Program-made: the position numbers and the translations under genes
Source: Georgenia satyanarayanai
Lineage (GTDB): Bacteria; Actinomycetota; Actinomycetes; Actinomycetales; Actinomycetaceae
NCBI RefSeq assembly: GCF_009193135.1
Contig: NZ_VUKC01000003.1
Coordinates: 248,001 to 312,000 of the forward strand
DNA: 64,000 bases
Direction: 5' to 3'
The notes under the pieces: generated by a model
Told to the model about the DNA's origin: nothing
Database searches by the model: none
Seen by the model: the letters and a program-made list of their open reading frames with translations, nothing else
Shown: positions 30,060 to 38,325 of the stretch, one piece after another
Layout: each line of letters begins with the position of its first letter
Position numbering within the stretch: position 1 is the stretch's first letter

Positions 30060-30872
30060 GTGGAGACCGCCCGTATCGTCCTGGCCGTGCTCTCGAGCGT
30101 CATCGTGCTCGTCGCCGGGTTGAGCACGGTGACGGGCCAGCGGTTCATGCGCGCCGTCGCGGACGACCTGCGGGTGCCGTGGCCGCTGTACCGGGCCGTC
30201 GGCGTGCTCGAGCTGGCCGGCGCCGTCGGGATCGTCGTCGGCGTCTGGGTGCGGTGGGCCGGTGTCGCGGCGGGGGCCGGCGTCCTCCTCCTCATGGTCG
30301 GCGCCTTCGTCGCCCACGCCCGGGCGCGCGACCCGCTCGCCGCGTACGTGCCCGCGTTCGCGCTGACGGCGACAGCCGCCGGCTACACGGCCACGACCCT
30401 CCTCCCTACACGGCCACGACCCTCCTCCTGTGAGACGAGGTCAGGCGCTCTGCCACAGGCCGACGACGTTGCCCTCGCAGTCCTTGAAGTACGCCGCGAA
30501 GCCCATGGTGCCGATCGGCGTGCGCGGCTGGACCACCTCACCGCCGTGGGACTCCACCCGGGCCAGGTCCGCGTCGATGTCCTTGCTGTCCAGGACGACG
30601 ACGGTGGCGGTGTTCGACCCGCCGCGGGTTGTCATCCCACCGCCGATGTAGCCGGGCTCGGTCGCCATGCCGTCCTCGCCCGTGGGGCCGGTCTGCACGC
30701 CGACGTAGTCGAGCTCGGGCATCTCCTCCACCTGCCAGTGGAAGACGTCGCTGTAGAAGCGTTTGGCACGGTCCTTGTCCTCGAAGGGGATCTCGAAGTG
30801 GACCACTCGACCAGTCATGAAGGACCTCCCCGTCCAACGGCCGGCGCCCTGCCGGCGCTGGCTCGATGGTAG
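30060..30872 (+). CDS. DoxX-like membrane protein with a duplication-shifted 3' end
   Basis: Small integral membrane protein with four helices (residues about 5-22, 48-65, 68-90 and 98-115) of the DoxX/DUF4267-like fold, starting at GTG (VETARIVLAV). A 23-base unit is repeated in tandem at 30383-30428. Because 23 is not a multiple of three, the frame leaves the ancestral end (GYTATTLLL, TGA at 30431-30433) and runs on to 30872, antisense to the VOC gene. Only about the first 116 codons look genuine; the remainder is not expected to be conserved. It may be a recent loss-of-function lesion. Confidence 0.6.
   Translation: METARIVLAVLSSVIVLVAGLSTVTGQRFMRAVADDLRVPWPLYRAVGVLELAGAVGIVVGVWVRWAGVAAGAGVLLLMVGAFVAHARARDPLAAYVPAFALTATAAGYTATTLLPTRPRPSSCETRSGALPQADDVALAVLEVRREAHGADRRARLDHLTAVGLHPGQVRVDVLAVQDDDGGGVRPAAGCHPTADVAGLGRHAVLARGAGLHADVVELGHLLHLPVEDVAVEAFGTVLVLEGDLEVDHSTSHEGPPRPTAGALPALARW
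30383..30428. repeat. 23-bp perfect tandem duplication
   Basis: Two identical adjacent 23-base copies (30383-30405 and 30406-30428), each starting CTACACGGCC and ending CCCTCCTCC, at the end of the DoxX-like gene. Removing one copy restores the stop codon TGA at 30431-30433 in frame. Confidence 0.95.
30441..30818 (-). CDS. VOC/glyoxalase-fold protein
   Basis: A 125-aa vicinal-oxygen-chelate superfamily protein: MTGRVVHFEIPFEDKDRAKRFY at the N-terminus, TATVVVLDSKDIDADLARVESHGG in the middle, and AAYFKDCEGNVVGLWQ with the terminal conserved Glu. His at residue 7 and Glu near 118 could be metal ligands. It belongs to the short YaeR/lactoylglutathione lyase-like group, whose reaction here is unknown. 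The ATG at 30818 is chosen because the VOC fold starts there. The 3' end abuts the broken DoxX frame. Confidence 0.85.
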   Translation of the reverse strand: MTGRVVHFEIPFEDKDRAKRFYSDVFHWQVEEMPELDYVGVQTGPTGEDGMATEPGYIGGGMTTRGGSNTATVVVLDSKDIDADLARVESHGGEVVQPRTPIGTMGFAAYFKDCEGNVVGLWQSA

Positions 30873-30942
30873 AGCCCGAGGGCAGCCACGCACAGGGCCC
30901 GATCGGGCAACGCGGGCGCCCCCGCGCGAGCACACTGCTCCC

Positions 30943-32715
30943 ATGGCAGCAGAGCTCGTGCTGGGCCCGATGGTCCGCCGCGTCGAGGGCACCTCGGCCG
31001 CGGTGTGGGTGGAGACCGCCCGCGCGGCCACGGCCACCGTGCGCCTGACGGACGGCGGTGGGACCTGGTCCGCCCCGACCTTCGCCGTCCACGGCCACCA
31101 CTACGCACTCGTCGAGGTGACCGGCCTGCGTCGCGGAGGCAGGGTCGCGTACGAGGTCCTCGTCGACGACGTCGTCGCCTGGCCCGCTCCCGACACCCCC
31201 TTCCCCGCGAGCACGCTGTCGGCCCGGGCCGACGACGGCCCGGTGCGGCTGGCCTTCGGCTCGTGCCGCACGAGCGTCCCGCACGACGACGTCCACCACC
31301 TCACCCACGGCGTGGACGCCTTACGCACCTACGCGCTCGCCCTGGCCGACGGCGAGGTGGGGCCGCTCGGGCAGGCACCGGACCTCCTCCTGCTCCTCGG
31401 TGACCAGGTCTACGCCGACGCGACGTCGGCCGAGATGCGCGAGTTCATCGAGGCGCGCCGGGACATCACCGAGGAGCCGGGCGACGAGCTGGCGGACTTC
31501 GAGGAGTACGCCCACCTCTACCGCCTCGCCTGGGGTGAGCCGGCCCTGCGCTGGCTGCTGTCCCGGCTGCCGACGCTCATGATCTTCGACGACCACGACG
31601 TGCGTGACGACTGGAACACCTCCCTCACCTGGCGCCGGCAGATGGAGGCGACGACCTGGTGGCACGGGCGGATCGTCGCCGCGCTCGGCTCGTACTGGGT
31701 CTACCAGCACCTGGGGAACCTGTCCGCCGCCGAACGGGAGGAGGACCCGCTGTGGGTCGAGCTGCAGCGTCGCCGAGCCGCAGCGCCCGCGGAGGAGGTC
31801 GACCTCAGCGACGCCGTCGATGCCTTCGCCGAGCGCGCCGACCGGGAGCCGGAGAGCTACCGGTGGAGCTACACCCACCCGCTGGGCGGCTCGCGGCTGG
31901 TGGTCGTCGACTCGCGGGCGGCGCGGGAGCTCGACCCGGCTCGCCGGTCCATGCTCGACGACGCGGAGATGAGGTGGCTGGACGACCAGCTGACCGGCGG
32001 CGTCGAGCACCTGCTGGTCGCGACGTCCCTGCCCTTCCTCCTGCCGATGGGCCTGCACCGCGTCGAGGCGCTGGACGAGGCGCTCGCCGGGGGAAGGCTC
32101 GGGCGCCGGCTCGCGACGGCCGGGGAGTGGCTGCGCCAGGAGCTCGACCTCGAGCACTGGGGCGCCTTCAGCCGGTCCTTCGCCGCGGTGGCGCGCATGG
32201 TGACCGAGGTCGCCGACGGACGGCGCGGGGCCCCGCCGTCGTCGGTGCTCTTCCTGTCCGGTGACGTCCACTTCTCCTACATCACCGAGGTGGACCGCGC
32301 GTCCGGCTCACGGATGCTCCAGCTCGTGTGCTCCCCCATCCGCAACCCGCTGCCCCGGGCGCTGCGTGCCGTCGCGGCGCTCGGCTCGCACGGGGCCCGG
32401 CCGCTGGGCGCGCTCCTCTCCCGGCTGGCGCGCCTGCCCGAGCCGCCGTGGCGCTGGCACGGGATCGCCGGTCCGTGGTTCGACAACAACCTCGCGGTGC
32501 TCGAGATCGACGGCGGGCAGCTGCGCACCGCCTGGCTCGGGGGGCGGGTGGTCGGCGCGCCGGAGGAGCGGCCGGACCTCGCCGTCGTCGCCGACCTCGA
32601 GCTCGACGTCCCGCCCGCCGGGAGCGCCAGGGGCCGGCCGCTCGCCCGCGTGCACCCCGACGGGCGGCGGGGTCTGCTCGGCCGGTTGCGCCGGCGCACC
32701 GGCCGCCGTCGCTGA
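30943..32715 (+). CDS. PhoD-like alkaline phosphatase family protein
   Basis: A 590-aa metallophosphoesterase of the PhoD/DUF7800 type. After an N-terminal fibronectin-like domain (about 8-90: AAVWVETARAATATVRL) the calcineurin-like catalytic residues appear in order: FGSCRTSVPHDD, LLLLGDQVYADATS, LMIFDDHDVRDDWNTS and VLFLSGDVHFSYITEV. There is no signal peptide or Tat motif, so it is likely cytoplasmic, unlike classical secreted PhoD; the substrate is uncertain. CACACT lies 6 bases before the ATG. It is convergent with the alpha-hydroxy-acid oxidase gene. Confidence 0.9.
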   Translation: MAAELVLGPMVRRVEGTSAAVWVETARAATATVRLTDGGGTWSAPTFAVHGHHYALVEVTGLRRGGRVAYEVLVDDVVAWPAPDTPFPASTLSARADDGPVRLAFGSCRTSVPHDDVHHLTHGVDALRTYALALADGEVGPLGQAPDLLLLLGDQVYADATSAEMREFIEARRDITEEPGDELADFEEYAHLYRLAWGEPALRWLLSRLPTLMIFDDHDVRDDWNTSLTWRRQMEATTWWHGRIVAALGSYWVYQHLGNLSAAEREEDPLWVELQRRRAAAPAEEVDLSDAVDAFAERADREPESYRWSYTHPLGGSRLVVVDSRAARELDPARRSMLDDAEMRWLDDQLTGGVEHLLVATSLPFLLPMGLHRVEALDEALAGGRLGRRLATAGEWLRQELDLEHWGAFSRSFAAVARMVTEVADGRRGAPPSSVLFLSGDVHFSYITEVDRASGSRMLQLVCSPIRNPLPRALRAVAALGSHGARPLGALLSRLARLPEPPWRWHGIAGPWFDNNLAVLEIDGGQLRTAWLGGRVVGAPEERPDLAVVADLELDVPPAGSARGRPLARVHPDGRRGLLGRLRRRTGRRR

Positions 32716-32718
32716 GGC

Positions 32719-33975
32719 CTACGGGCGGGGCCGGGGCACCAGTCGCTGGAGCTGGGTGACGTGCTGGGGCCCGAGCTCCTCGAGCGAGGCGACCTGCAGG
32801 AGCCGCATCGTGCGTGCCACCTGCCCGGACAGGATCTCGATGGCGCGCGCGACGCCCTCCTGCCCACCGGCCATGAGGCCGTAGAGGTAGGCCCGGCCCA
32901 CGAGCGTGAAGCGAGCCCCCAGGGCGACCGAGGCGACGACGTCGGCGCCGTTCATGATCCCGGTGTCCAGCGCGACCTCGGTGTGTGCGCCGACCTCGCG
33001 CACGACGTCGGGCAGGAGGTGGAAGGGCACGGGTGCGCGGTCCAGCTGGCGCCCGCCGTGGTTGGACAGGACGATCCCGTCGACGCCGAGATCGACGAGC
33101 CGGCGGGCGTCCGCGACGGTCTGGACGCCCTTGACAACGAGGCGCCCGGGCCACATCCCGCGGATCGTCGCGAGGTCCGCGTCGGTGACCGACGGGTCCA
33201 TCGCGGAGTCGAGGAGCTCCCCGACCGTGCCGCCGGTCGAGGACAGGGAGGCGAACTCCAGCCGCGGGGTGGTGAGGAAGTCGTACCACCACCACGGGCG
33301 CGGCACGGCGCTCGCGACCGTCCGCAAGGACAGCTGCGGGGGGATCGAGAAGCCGTTGCGGGTGTCGCGCAGACGCGCACCGGCCACGGGGGTGTCGACG
33401 GTGAACATGAGCGTGTCGACACCGGCACGTGCGGCGCGCTCGACGAGCCCGAAGGAGATGTCGCGCTGCTTCATGACGTAGAGCTGGAACCAGTTGCGGC
33501 CGTGCGGGTTGGCCGCCGTGACGTCCTCGATGGAGGCCGTGCCGAGGGTCGAGAGCGTGAAGGGGATGCCGGCCGCGCCGGCGGCGGCCGCGCCCGCGTG
33601 CTCGCCGTGGGTGTGCATGAGCCGGGTGAAGCCGGTGGGTGCGATCCCGAAGGGCTGGGCCGAGGGGCCGCCGAAGACGGTCGTGGAGGTGTCCACGCGG
33701 GAGACGTCGCGCAGGATCGAGGGGTGCAGCTCAATGTCCTGGAACGCCTGCCGGGCGCGGCGCAGGGACAGCTCGCCCTCTGCGGCGCCGTCGGTGTAGT
33801 CGAAGGCCGCTGCGGGGGTGCGCCGCTTGGCGATCGCGCGGAGGTCCTCGATGGTGAGGGCGGCGTCGAGCCGGCGCCGGCGGGCGTTGAGGGTCGGTCG
33901 CTTGAACCGCAGGAGCTCGGTGAGCTCACTCGGGCGCGGCAGCTGGCGGCCGGGGAACGGGTCACGCGGCGGCAT
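32719..33975 (-). CDS. FMN-dependent alpha-hydroxy-acid dehydrogenase (LldD-like)
   Basis: A 418-aa TIM-barrel flavoprotein of the L-lactate dehydrogenase/glycolate oxidase family. Visible features are [19 protein letters not shown], the FMN contact [37 protein letters not shown] with the active-site Lys, the catalytic His-Gly-Gly-Arg in [11 protein letters not shown], and the phosphate-binding [18 protein letters not shown]. It may oxidise L-lactate or another 2-hydroxy acid, donating electrons to the respiratory chain. It is divergent from the D-2-hydroxyacid dehydrogenase gene (75-base gap). Confidence 0.93.
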   Translation of the reverse strand: MPPRDPFPGRQLPRPSELTELLRFKRPTLNARRRRLDAALTIEDLRAIAKRRTPAAAFDYTDGAAEGELSLRRARQAFQDIELHPSILRDVSRVDTSTTVFGGPSAQPFGIAPTGFTRLMHTHGEHAGAAAAGAAGIPFTLSTLGTASIEDVTAANPHGRNWFQLYVMKQRDISFGLVERAARAGVDTLMFTVDTPVAGARLRDTRNGFSIPPQLSLRTVASAVPRPWWWYDFLTTPRLEFASLSSTGGTVGELLDSAMDPSVTDADLATIRGMWPGRLVVKGVQTVADARRLVDLGVDGIVLSNHGGRQLDRAPVPFHLLPDVVREVGAHTEVALDTGIMNGADVVASVALGARFTLVGRAYLYGLMAGGQEGVARAIEILSGQVARTMRLLQVASLEELGPQHVTQLQRLVPRPRP

Positions 33976-34050
33976 CGGCCCTCCTCCAGGTCTGCATCGG
34001 TTCCGAACTGTACTGGGACCTGGCGCACGGCTGACGCTACGGTCGACGTC

Positions 34051-34986
34051 GTGCCTCACGTCCCCCACCGCATGCTCCTGGCCGGCCGCGACGGCGCCCG
34101 GCTCGCCGGCGAGCTCGCCACCGCCCTGCCGGACCTCCGGACGCGGACGGTCACGCACGGCCCGCTGTCGGCCGAGGACGCCGCGTGGGCCGACAGCTAC
34201 ACCGGCTTCAGCGTCCCCCCGAACCTCGCCGACTCGTCCGTCCGCTGGTTCCACCTGCCGATGGCCGGTGTCGACCGCGTGATCGAGGAGCTCACCGGCC
34301 ACGACGTCGTGCTCACCCGGACCGTCGGCGGCATGCCGGCCGCGATCGGGAGCTACGTGCTCGCCCACCTCCTCGCCGACGCGTGGCACCTGCGCGAGTA
34401 CGCCGCGCAGCAGCTGGCGGCGCGGTGGGAGCCGCTGCCGTCACCGCGGGTCGCCGGACGGACCGTCGTCGTCCTCGGGACGGGCGAGATCGGCTCGGGC
34501 GTCGCGGAGGCGCTGCGCGGGGCCGGGTTCCGGGTCGTCGGTGTCAACACCCGTGGCACGCCGGCGGCGGCCTTCGCCGACGTCGTCGCCCTTCCCGACG
34601 TCGGACCGCGGCTCGCGTCGTGCGCGGCGCTCGTCAACGCGCTCCCGCTGACCGACGGCACCCGCGGGCTCCTCGACGCGACGCTGCTGGAGCGGCTCGA
34701 CGGCGCCGTCGTCGTCAACGTCGGCCGCGGCGCGAGCCTCGTCCTGGACGACCTGCGCGCGGCCCTCGACGCCGGCCGGGTGCGCCGCGCCGTCCTGGAC
34801 GTCCACGAGACCGAGCCGCTGCCCGCCGAGGACTGGCGCTGGACCCACCCGCAGGTGACCGTGACGCCGCACGTCTCCGGACCCACCGAACCCGAGGACG
34901 TCGTCGAGGCGATCGTCGCGGCCCGCGCCGCGCTGGCCGTCGGGCGCACGCCCCGGCACGCCGTCGACATCGGGCGCGGCTACTGA
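34051..34986 (+). CDS. D-isomer-specific 2-hydroxyacid dehydrogenase
   Basis: A 311-aa NAD(P)-dependent oxidoreductase. The Rossmann motif [16 protein letters not shown] is near residue 140. The catalytic set is visible: Arg in [10 protein letters not shown] (conserved region [11 protein letters not shown]), Glu in DVHETEPLP, and His in VTPHVSG. It resembles the GhrA/phosphoglycerate-dehydrogenase-like group that reduces glyoxylate or hydroxypyruvate, but specificity is unproven. TACGGT at 34038-34043 is 7 bases from the GTG (leaderless pattern). The neighbour across the promoter oxidises L-hydroxy acids, so a joint hydroxy-acid role is possible. Confidence 0.9.
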   Translation: MPHVPHRMLLAGRDGARLAGELATALPDLRTRTVTHGPLSAEDAAWADSYTGFSVPPNLADSSVRWFHLPMAGVDRVIEELTGHDVVLTRTVGGMPAAIGSYVLAHLLADAWHLREYAAQQLAARWEPLPSPRVAGRTVVVLGTGEIGSGVAEALRGAGFRVVGVNTRGTPAAAFADVVALPDVGPRLASCAALVNALPLTDGTRGLLDATLLERLDGAVVVNVGRGASLVLDDLRAALDAGRVRRAVLDVHETEPLPAEDWRWTHPQVTVTPHVSGPTEPEDVVEAIVAARAALAVGRTPRHAVDIGRGY

Positions 34987-34993
34987 CGGCGCC

Positions 34994-36256
34994 TCACAGC
35001 TCCTTCTCGGCCAGCTCCCGGAACGCCTCGGGCACCCCGGCGGCGCGGCCCATCGCGGCGGGCAGGTAGCCGACGGCGGAGCGCCCGAAGCGCTCGCGGG
35101 CCGCGTCCACGGACCGGTCCAGCGCCCACCGCGCGGCCCCGGTCTCGGACCCCGGGCGCCACGGGTCGGGTGGCGGCAGCGGCAGCTCGAGCTGGATGGC
35201 CGCCTGCGAGGTCAGCTTCGACACCGAGATGCCGAGCAGCGTGATCTCCGGCCGCTCGCCCTCCTCCTCGTCGATCGCCTGCCACGCGAGGCGCTCGGCG
35301 ACCTCGGTGAGGGTGAGCGTCGCGGAGACCGGGCCGGGGAGCGTGAGGGAGCGGGTGACCGAGCGCATCGCGAGGAAGCGCACCCGCACCGTCACGGTGC
35401 GCCCGGCGCGGTCCTTCGCGCGCAGCCTGCCGGCGACGCGCTCGGCGAGGTGGCTGAGCACCTCCCGGACGAGCTCCGGGGTGGCCGGGCGCCGGCCCAC
35501 GGCGGACTGGGCGCCGACGGAGCGGGCACGGGTGGACGTGCTCACCCGGCGCGGGTCCTCGTTGTGCGCCAGGCTGTGCAGCGTCCCACCCGTCGCGCGC
35601 CCGAGGTAGCGCTCCATCGCCGAGCGCTCGGACCGCGCGAGGTCGCCGATCGTGTGGATCCCGCGGTCGGCTAGCCGCTGCTTCGTCACCGGGCCGACGC
35701 CCCAGATGAGACCGACGGGAAGGGGGTCGAGGAAGCCGCGCTCGTCGTCGGGCTCGACGACGACCAGCCCGTCCGGCTTGGCCACCTGCGAGGCGATCTT
35801 GGCCAGGTGCTTGGTGCGGGCGGCGCCGACCGAGATCGGCAGGCCCACCTCGGCGCGCACCCGCTGCCGCAGCATCGCGCCGATCGCGGCGGGGGCCCCG
35901 AAGAGGTGTGTCGAACCCGAGACGTCGAGGAAGGCCTCGTCGATGGAGATCCGCTGGACGAGCGGCGTGACGTCCCCGAGGATCGCCATGACGTCGTCGG
36001 CGATGGCCTGGTAGCGGTGGAAGGAGCCACGCACGAAGGTGAGGCCCGGGCACAGCTGTGCGGCCTTCCACCCGGCCATGCCGCCCTGGACGCCGTGCGC
36101 CTTGGCCTCGTAGGAGGCGGCGAGGACGACGCCCCCGCGGCCGCTGCCGCCCACGGCGATGGGCCGCCCCCGCAGCGCGGGCTCGAGCAGCTGCTCGACC
36201 GAGGCGTAGAACGCGTCGAGGTCGGCGTGGAGGATGGTCGGTCCGGTGGAGGACAC
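34994..36256 (-). CDS. dinB: DNA polymerase IV (Y-family translesion polymerase)
   Basis: A 420-aa DinB, an error-prone polymerase that bypasses DNA lesions. It has ILHADLDAFYASVEQLLEP (catalytic Asp, palm), RISIDEAFLDVSGST (the second catalytic Asp/Glu pair), the helix-hairpin-helix thumb LADRGIHTIGDLARS, and a little-finger domain ending near residue 360. The C-terminus has no clear beta-clamp peptide. The GTG start is 6 bases from TATGCT, and a perfect LexA operator overlaps the promoter, so it is SOS-induced and leaderless. An ATG in another frame lies within the -10. Confidence 0.96.
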   Translation of the reverse strand: MSSTGPTILHADLDAFYASVEQLLEPALRGRPIAVGGSGRGGVVLAASYEAKAHGVQGGMAGWKAAQLCPGLTFVRGSFHRYQAIADDVMAILGDVTPLVQRISIDEAFLDVSGSTHLFGAPAAIGAMLRQRVRAEVGLPISVGAARTKHLAKIASQVAKPDGLVVVEPDDERGFLDPLPVGLIWGVGPVTKQRLADRGIHTIGDLARSERSAMERYLGRATGGTLHSLAHNEDPRRVSTSTRARSVGAQSAVGRRPATPELVREVLSHLAERVAGRLRAKDRAGRTVTVRVRFLAMRSVTRSLTLPGPVSATLTLTEVAERLAWQAIDEEEGERPEITLLGISVSKLTSQAAIQLELPLPPPDPWRPGSETGAARWALDRSVDAARERFGRSAVGYLPAAMGRAAGVPEAFRELAEKEL

Positions 36257-36270
36257 GGGACCAGCATACT

Positions 36271-36284
36271 CGAACGCACGTTCG
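36271..36284 (-). promoter_or_regulatory. LexA (SOS) box of dinB
   Basis: CGAACGCACGTTCG, exactly the actinobacterial LexA consensus CGAAC-N4-GTTCG, extended by a matched T/A pair to 16 bases. It lies 2 bases upstream of the -10 element TATGCT (36268 to 36263) and 14 bases from the GTG, so LexA would cover the -35/-10 spacer. Confidence 0.92.
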
Positions 36285-36404
36285 ATAGGGGTGGCAGGTC
36301 CCACGACAACCGCGGCCGGGTGCGCCCTTGGTCCGCGCGGTGCGTGCGGCGTGTCGGCGGCGCTCCTCTCGCCCTGGTGGCGGGATCCGGACGCCGGCTC
36401 GAGG

Positions 36405-37238
36405 CTAGACCCGCGGCGGCCCTCTCCGGACGTGCGCGAGGACGTTCTCGGGCCGCGACTCCTCCCCCTCCCATCGCGACTCCACCCACCACGTCGCCCC
36501 GGCGTCGGCGAGCTCGCGCACGCGGGTGGTCGCAGCCGCGTCACGCTCGCTGAGCACTCCCTCGACGACGACGTCGAAGCCCGCTCCCCCGTCCGCGCGC
36601 CGCTCGGCCGCGAGCGCCCGGATGTCGGTGACCATCTGTGGGGTCACCGGCTCTCCCACCCCGCCCATCGGTTGGGGCAGGACCCCGTCCCACCGCAGCG
36701 CCCGGTCCATCGACCGCGTCGAGGGCCACGCCCCGACCACCCACACCGGCACCCGGGGCCGCTGCACCGGCGTCGGCCGGAAGACGAGGTCCTCGACCCG
36801 GTGGTGGGTGCCGGCGAAGCTGAAGGGCTCCCCGCGCCAGGCGAGGTCGAGGATCGCGAGGGAGTCGTCGAGGAGCTCGGCGCGGGTGCGCCGCTCGGTC
36901 GGCGCGCCGGAGACTCGGCGGAACGCGCCGTCGTCGACGGCGCCGAGGCCCACCGGCATGACGAGGCGCCCGCCGGAGAGGTGGTCCACGGTGATCGCCT
37001 CCCGCGCCACCTTCCACGGGTGGCGGCGGGCGAGGGCGAAGACCATCGCCCCGAGCCGGATCCGGGACGTGGAGACGGCGACCGCCCCGAGCAGCGCCCA
37101 GGGGTCGAAGGTGTCCATCGTCCCGACGCTGATGCCGTCCCAGGTGAAGAAGCCGTCCCAGCCGGCCTCCTCGGCGGCGACCGCCACGCCCAGGACCTGC
37201 TCGACCGACCCGAAGGACGCGACGACGCCGTACCTCAT
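36405..37238 (-). CDS. LLM-class flavin-dependent oxidoreductase
   Basis: A 277-aa luciferase-like monooxygenase-fold protein, TIM barrel, probably using F420 or FMN. It has MRYGVVASFGSVEQVLGVAVAAEEAGWDGFFTWD at the N-terminus (two-segment barrel start), RIRLGAMVFALARRHPWKVAREAITVDHLSGGRLVMPVGLG in the middle, and VPVWVVGAWPS in the C-terminal half. The substrate is unknown. TAGCGT lies 6 bases before the ATG, and a palindrome covers the -35 position of this promoter and that of the divergent small gene. Confidence 0.87.
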   Translation of the reverse strand: MRYGVVASFGSVEQVLGVAVAAEEAGWDGFFTWDGISVGTMDTFDPWALLGAVAVSTSRIRLGAMVFALARRHPWKVAREAITVDHLSGGRLVMPVGLGAVDDGAFRRVSGAPTERRTRAELLDDSLAILDLAWRGEPFSFAGTHHRVEDLVFRPTPVQRPRVPVWVVGAWPSTRSMDRALRWDGVLPQPMGGVGEPVTPQMVTDIRALAAERRADGGAGFDVVVEGVLSERDAAATTRVRELADAGATWWVESRWEGEESRPENVLAHVRRGPPRV

Positions 37239-37261
37239 GGCCCGACGCTACTCGCGAGGGT

Positions 37262-37274
37262 CTGGTCAGACCAG
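37262..37274. promoter_or_regulatory. FadR-family (GntR) operator candidate
   Basis: CTGGTCAGACCAG, a perfect 13-base palindrome that fits the TGGTC-N-GACCA form bound by FadR-subfamily GntR regulators. It covers the expected -35 of both the LLM oxidoreductase gene (-10 TAGCGT at 37250-37245) and the small gene at 37298 (-10-like GATCAT at 37286-37291). Confidence 0.5.
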
Positions 37275-37297
37275 GCTCGGCGGAGGATCATGGGGCC

Positions 37298-37546
37298 ATG
37301 GGACGCATCGTCGCGCTGCCCGCGCGGGGCGAGGTCGTCGCGGACGTCCGCGGCGATGGACGAGCCCTGCGCGTGTCCTGGCACCATGACGACGGCGTGG
37401 TCGTCCTGTCGCTGTGGCACGGCCACGTGTGCACCGGCACGGTGCGGGTCGCCGCCGAGGACGTCCCGGCCCTGGTCGCCGCGCTCACCCAGGGCCTGGC
37501 CCACGGGTACACGACGAGCGTCGCCCACGTCGGACCCACCGGCTGA
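37298..37546 (+). CDS. Small conserved hypothetical protein
   Basis: An 82-aa all-beta-looking protein (EVVADVRGDGRALRVSWHHDDGVVVLSLWHGHVCTGTVRV) followed by a C-terminal helix (VPALVAALTQGLAHGY). There is no transmembrane segment. The function is unknown; it resembles small actinobacterial proteins predicted to bind nucleic acid or form dimers, but I cannot name a family. Codon use matches the neighbours. GATCAT lies 6 bases before the ATG. It shares its promoter region with the LLM oxidoreductase. Confidence 0.7.
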   Translation: MGRIVALPARGEVVADVRGDGRALRVSWHHDDGVVVLSLWHGHVCTGTVRVAAEDVPALVAALTQGLAHGYTTSVAHVGPTG

Positions 37547-37575
37547 GTGTCGGCACGCCCTGGCACAGTGGGCGC

Positions 37576-38319
37576 GTGCCCGCCCTGCTCCGCATCGAGC
37601 GCCACCCGGACGCGTCCGTCGACGCCGCGTCGTGGCCCGACTCCGTGCCCGCCGTCGCCCACCTGCTCGAGCACGGTCTCGAGATCCCCCCGGGCGTCAC
37701 CTTCCTCGTGGGGGAGAACGGGGCGGGGAAGTCGACGATCGTCGAGGCCGTCGCCGAGGCTCTCGGCATCCCGGCCGACGGCGGGTCCACCGACCACGCC
37801 GGCGGCGCCGAGCGCGGCCGCGCCAGCGACCGCTCCGACCTCGGCGACCGCCTCCGTCCGGTGTGGAGGGAACGGGCGGCCTGGCGCCGGGGCTTCTTCC
37901 TCCGTGCCGAGACGATGCACCGCTTCGTCAGCTACCTCGAGGACGCCTCCGCGCCGGCCGACGGGCCGCCGTCACCGCACCGGCTGCACCAGCTGAGCCA
38001 CGGTGAGTCCTTCGTCGAGATGCTCACCGGCTCCTGGGTGCGTACGGCGGGCGTCGTCCTCCTCGACGAGCCGGAGTCGGCGCTGTCCTTCTCGACGTCC
38101 CTCGCGCTCCTCGACGTCCTCGCCCAGCTCGCCGCCGGGGAGCGGCACGTCCTGTGCGCCACCCACTCCCCCATCCTCACCGCGCTGCCGGGTGCGCGTG
38201 TCCTCCAGCTCGACGACGCCGGCATCACCGAGGTGGCCTGGGACGAGCTGGAGGTCGTGCGCCACTGGCGTGCCTTCCTCGACGCTCCCGGACGCTACCT
38301 GCGCCACCTCGGCGACTGA
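37576..38319 (+). CDS. AAA family ATPase (ABC/SMC-like single domain)
   Basis: A 247-aa soluble ATPase. Walker A VGENGAGKST is near residue 46, the ABC-like signature region LSHGESFVEML near 145, Walker B plus D-loop VVLLDEPESALS near 165, and the H-loop ATHSP near 198. This arrangement (LSHGES, DEPESALS, THSP) matches the RecF/OLD-like stand-alone AAA ATPases (COG3910), often linked to DNA or stress functions; the true role is unknown. The GTG start is assigned by homology-like content because no Shine-Dalgarno is seen; CACAGT lies 6 bases upstream. Confidence 0.85.
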   Translation: MPALLRIERHPDASVDAASWPDSVPAVAHLLEHGLEIPPGVTFLVGENGAGKSTIVEAVAEALGIPADGGSTDHAGGAERGRASDRSDLGDRLRPVWRERAAWRRGFFLRAETMHRFVSYLEDASAPADGPPSPHRLHQLSHGESFVEMLTGSWVRTAGVVLLDEPESALSFSTSLALLDVLAQLAAGERHVLCATHSPILTALPGARVLQLDDAGITEVAWDELEVVRHWRAFLDAPGRYLRHLGD

Positions 38320-38325
38320 GCGGGA

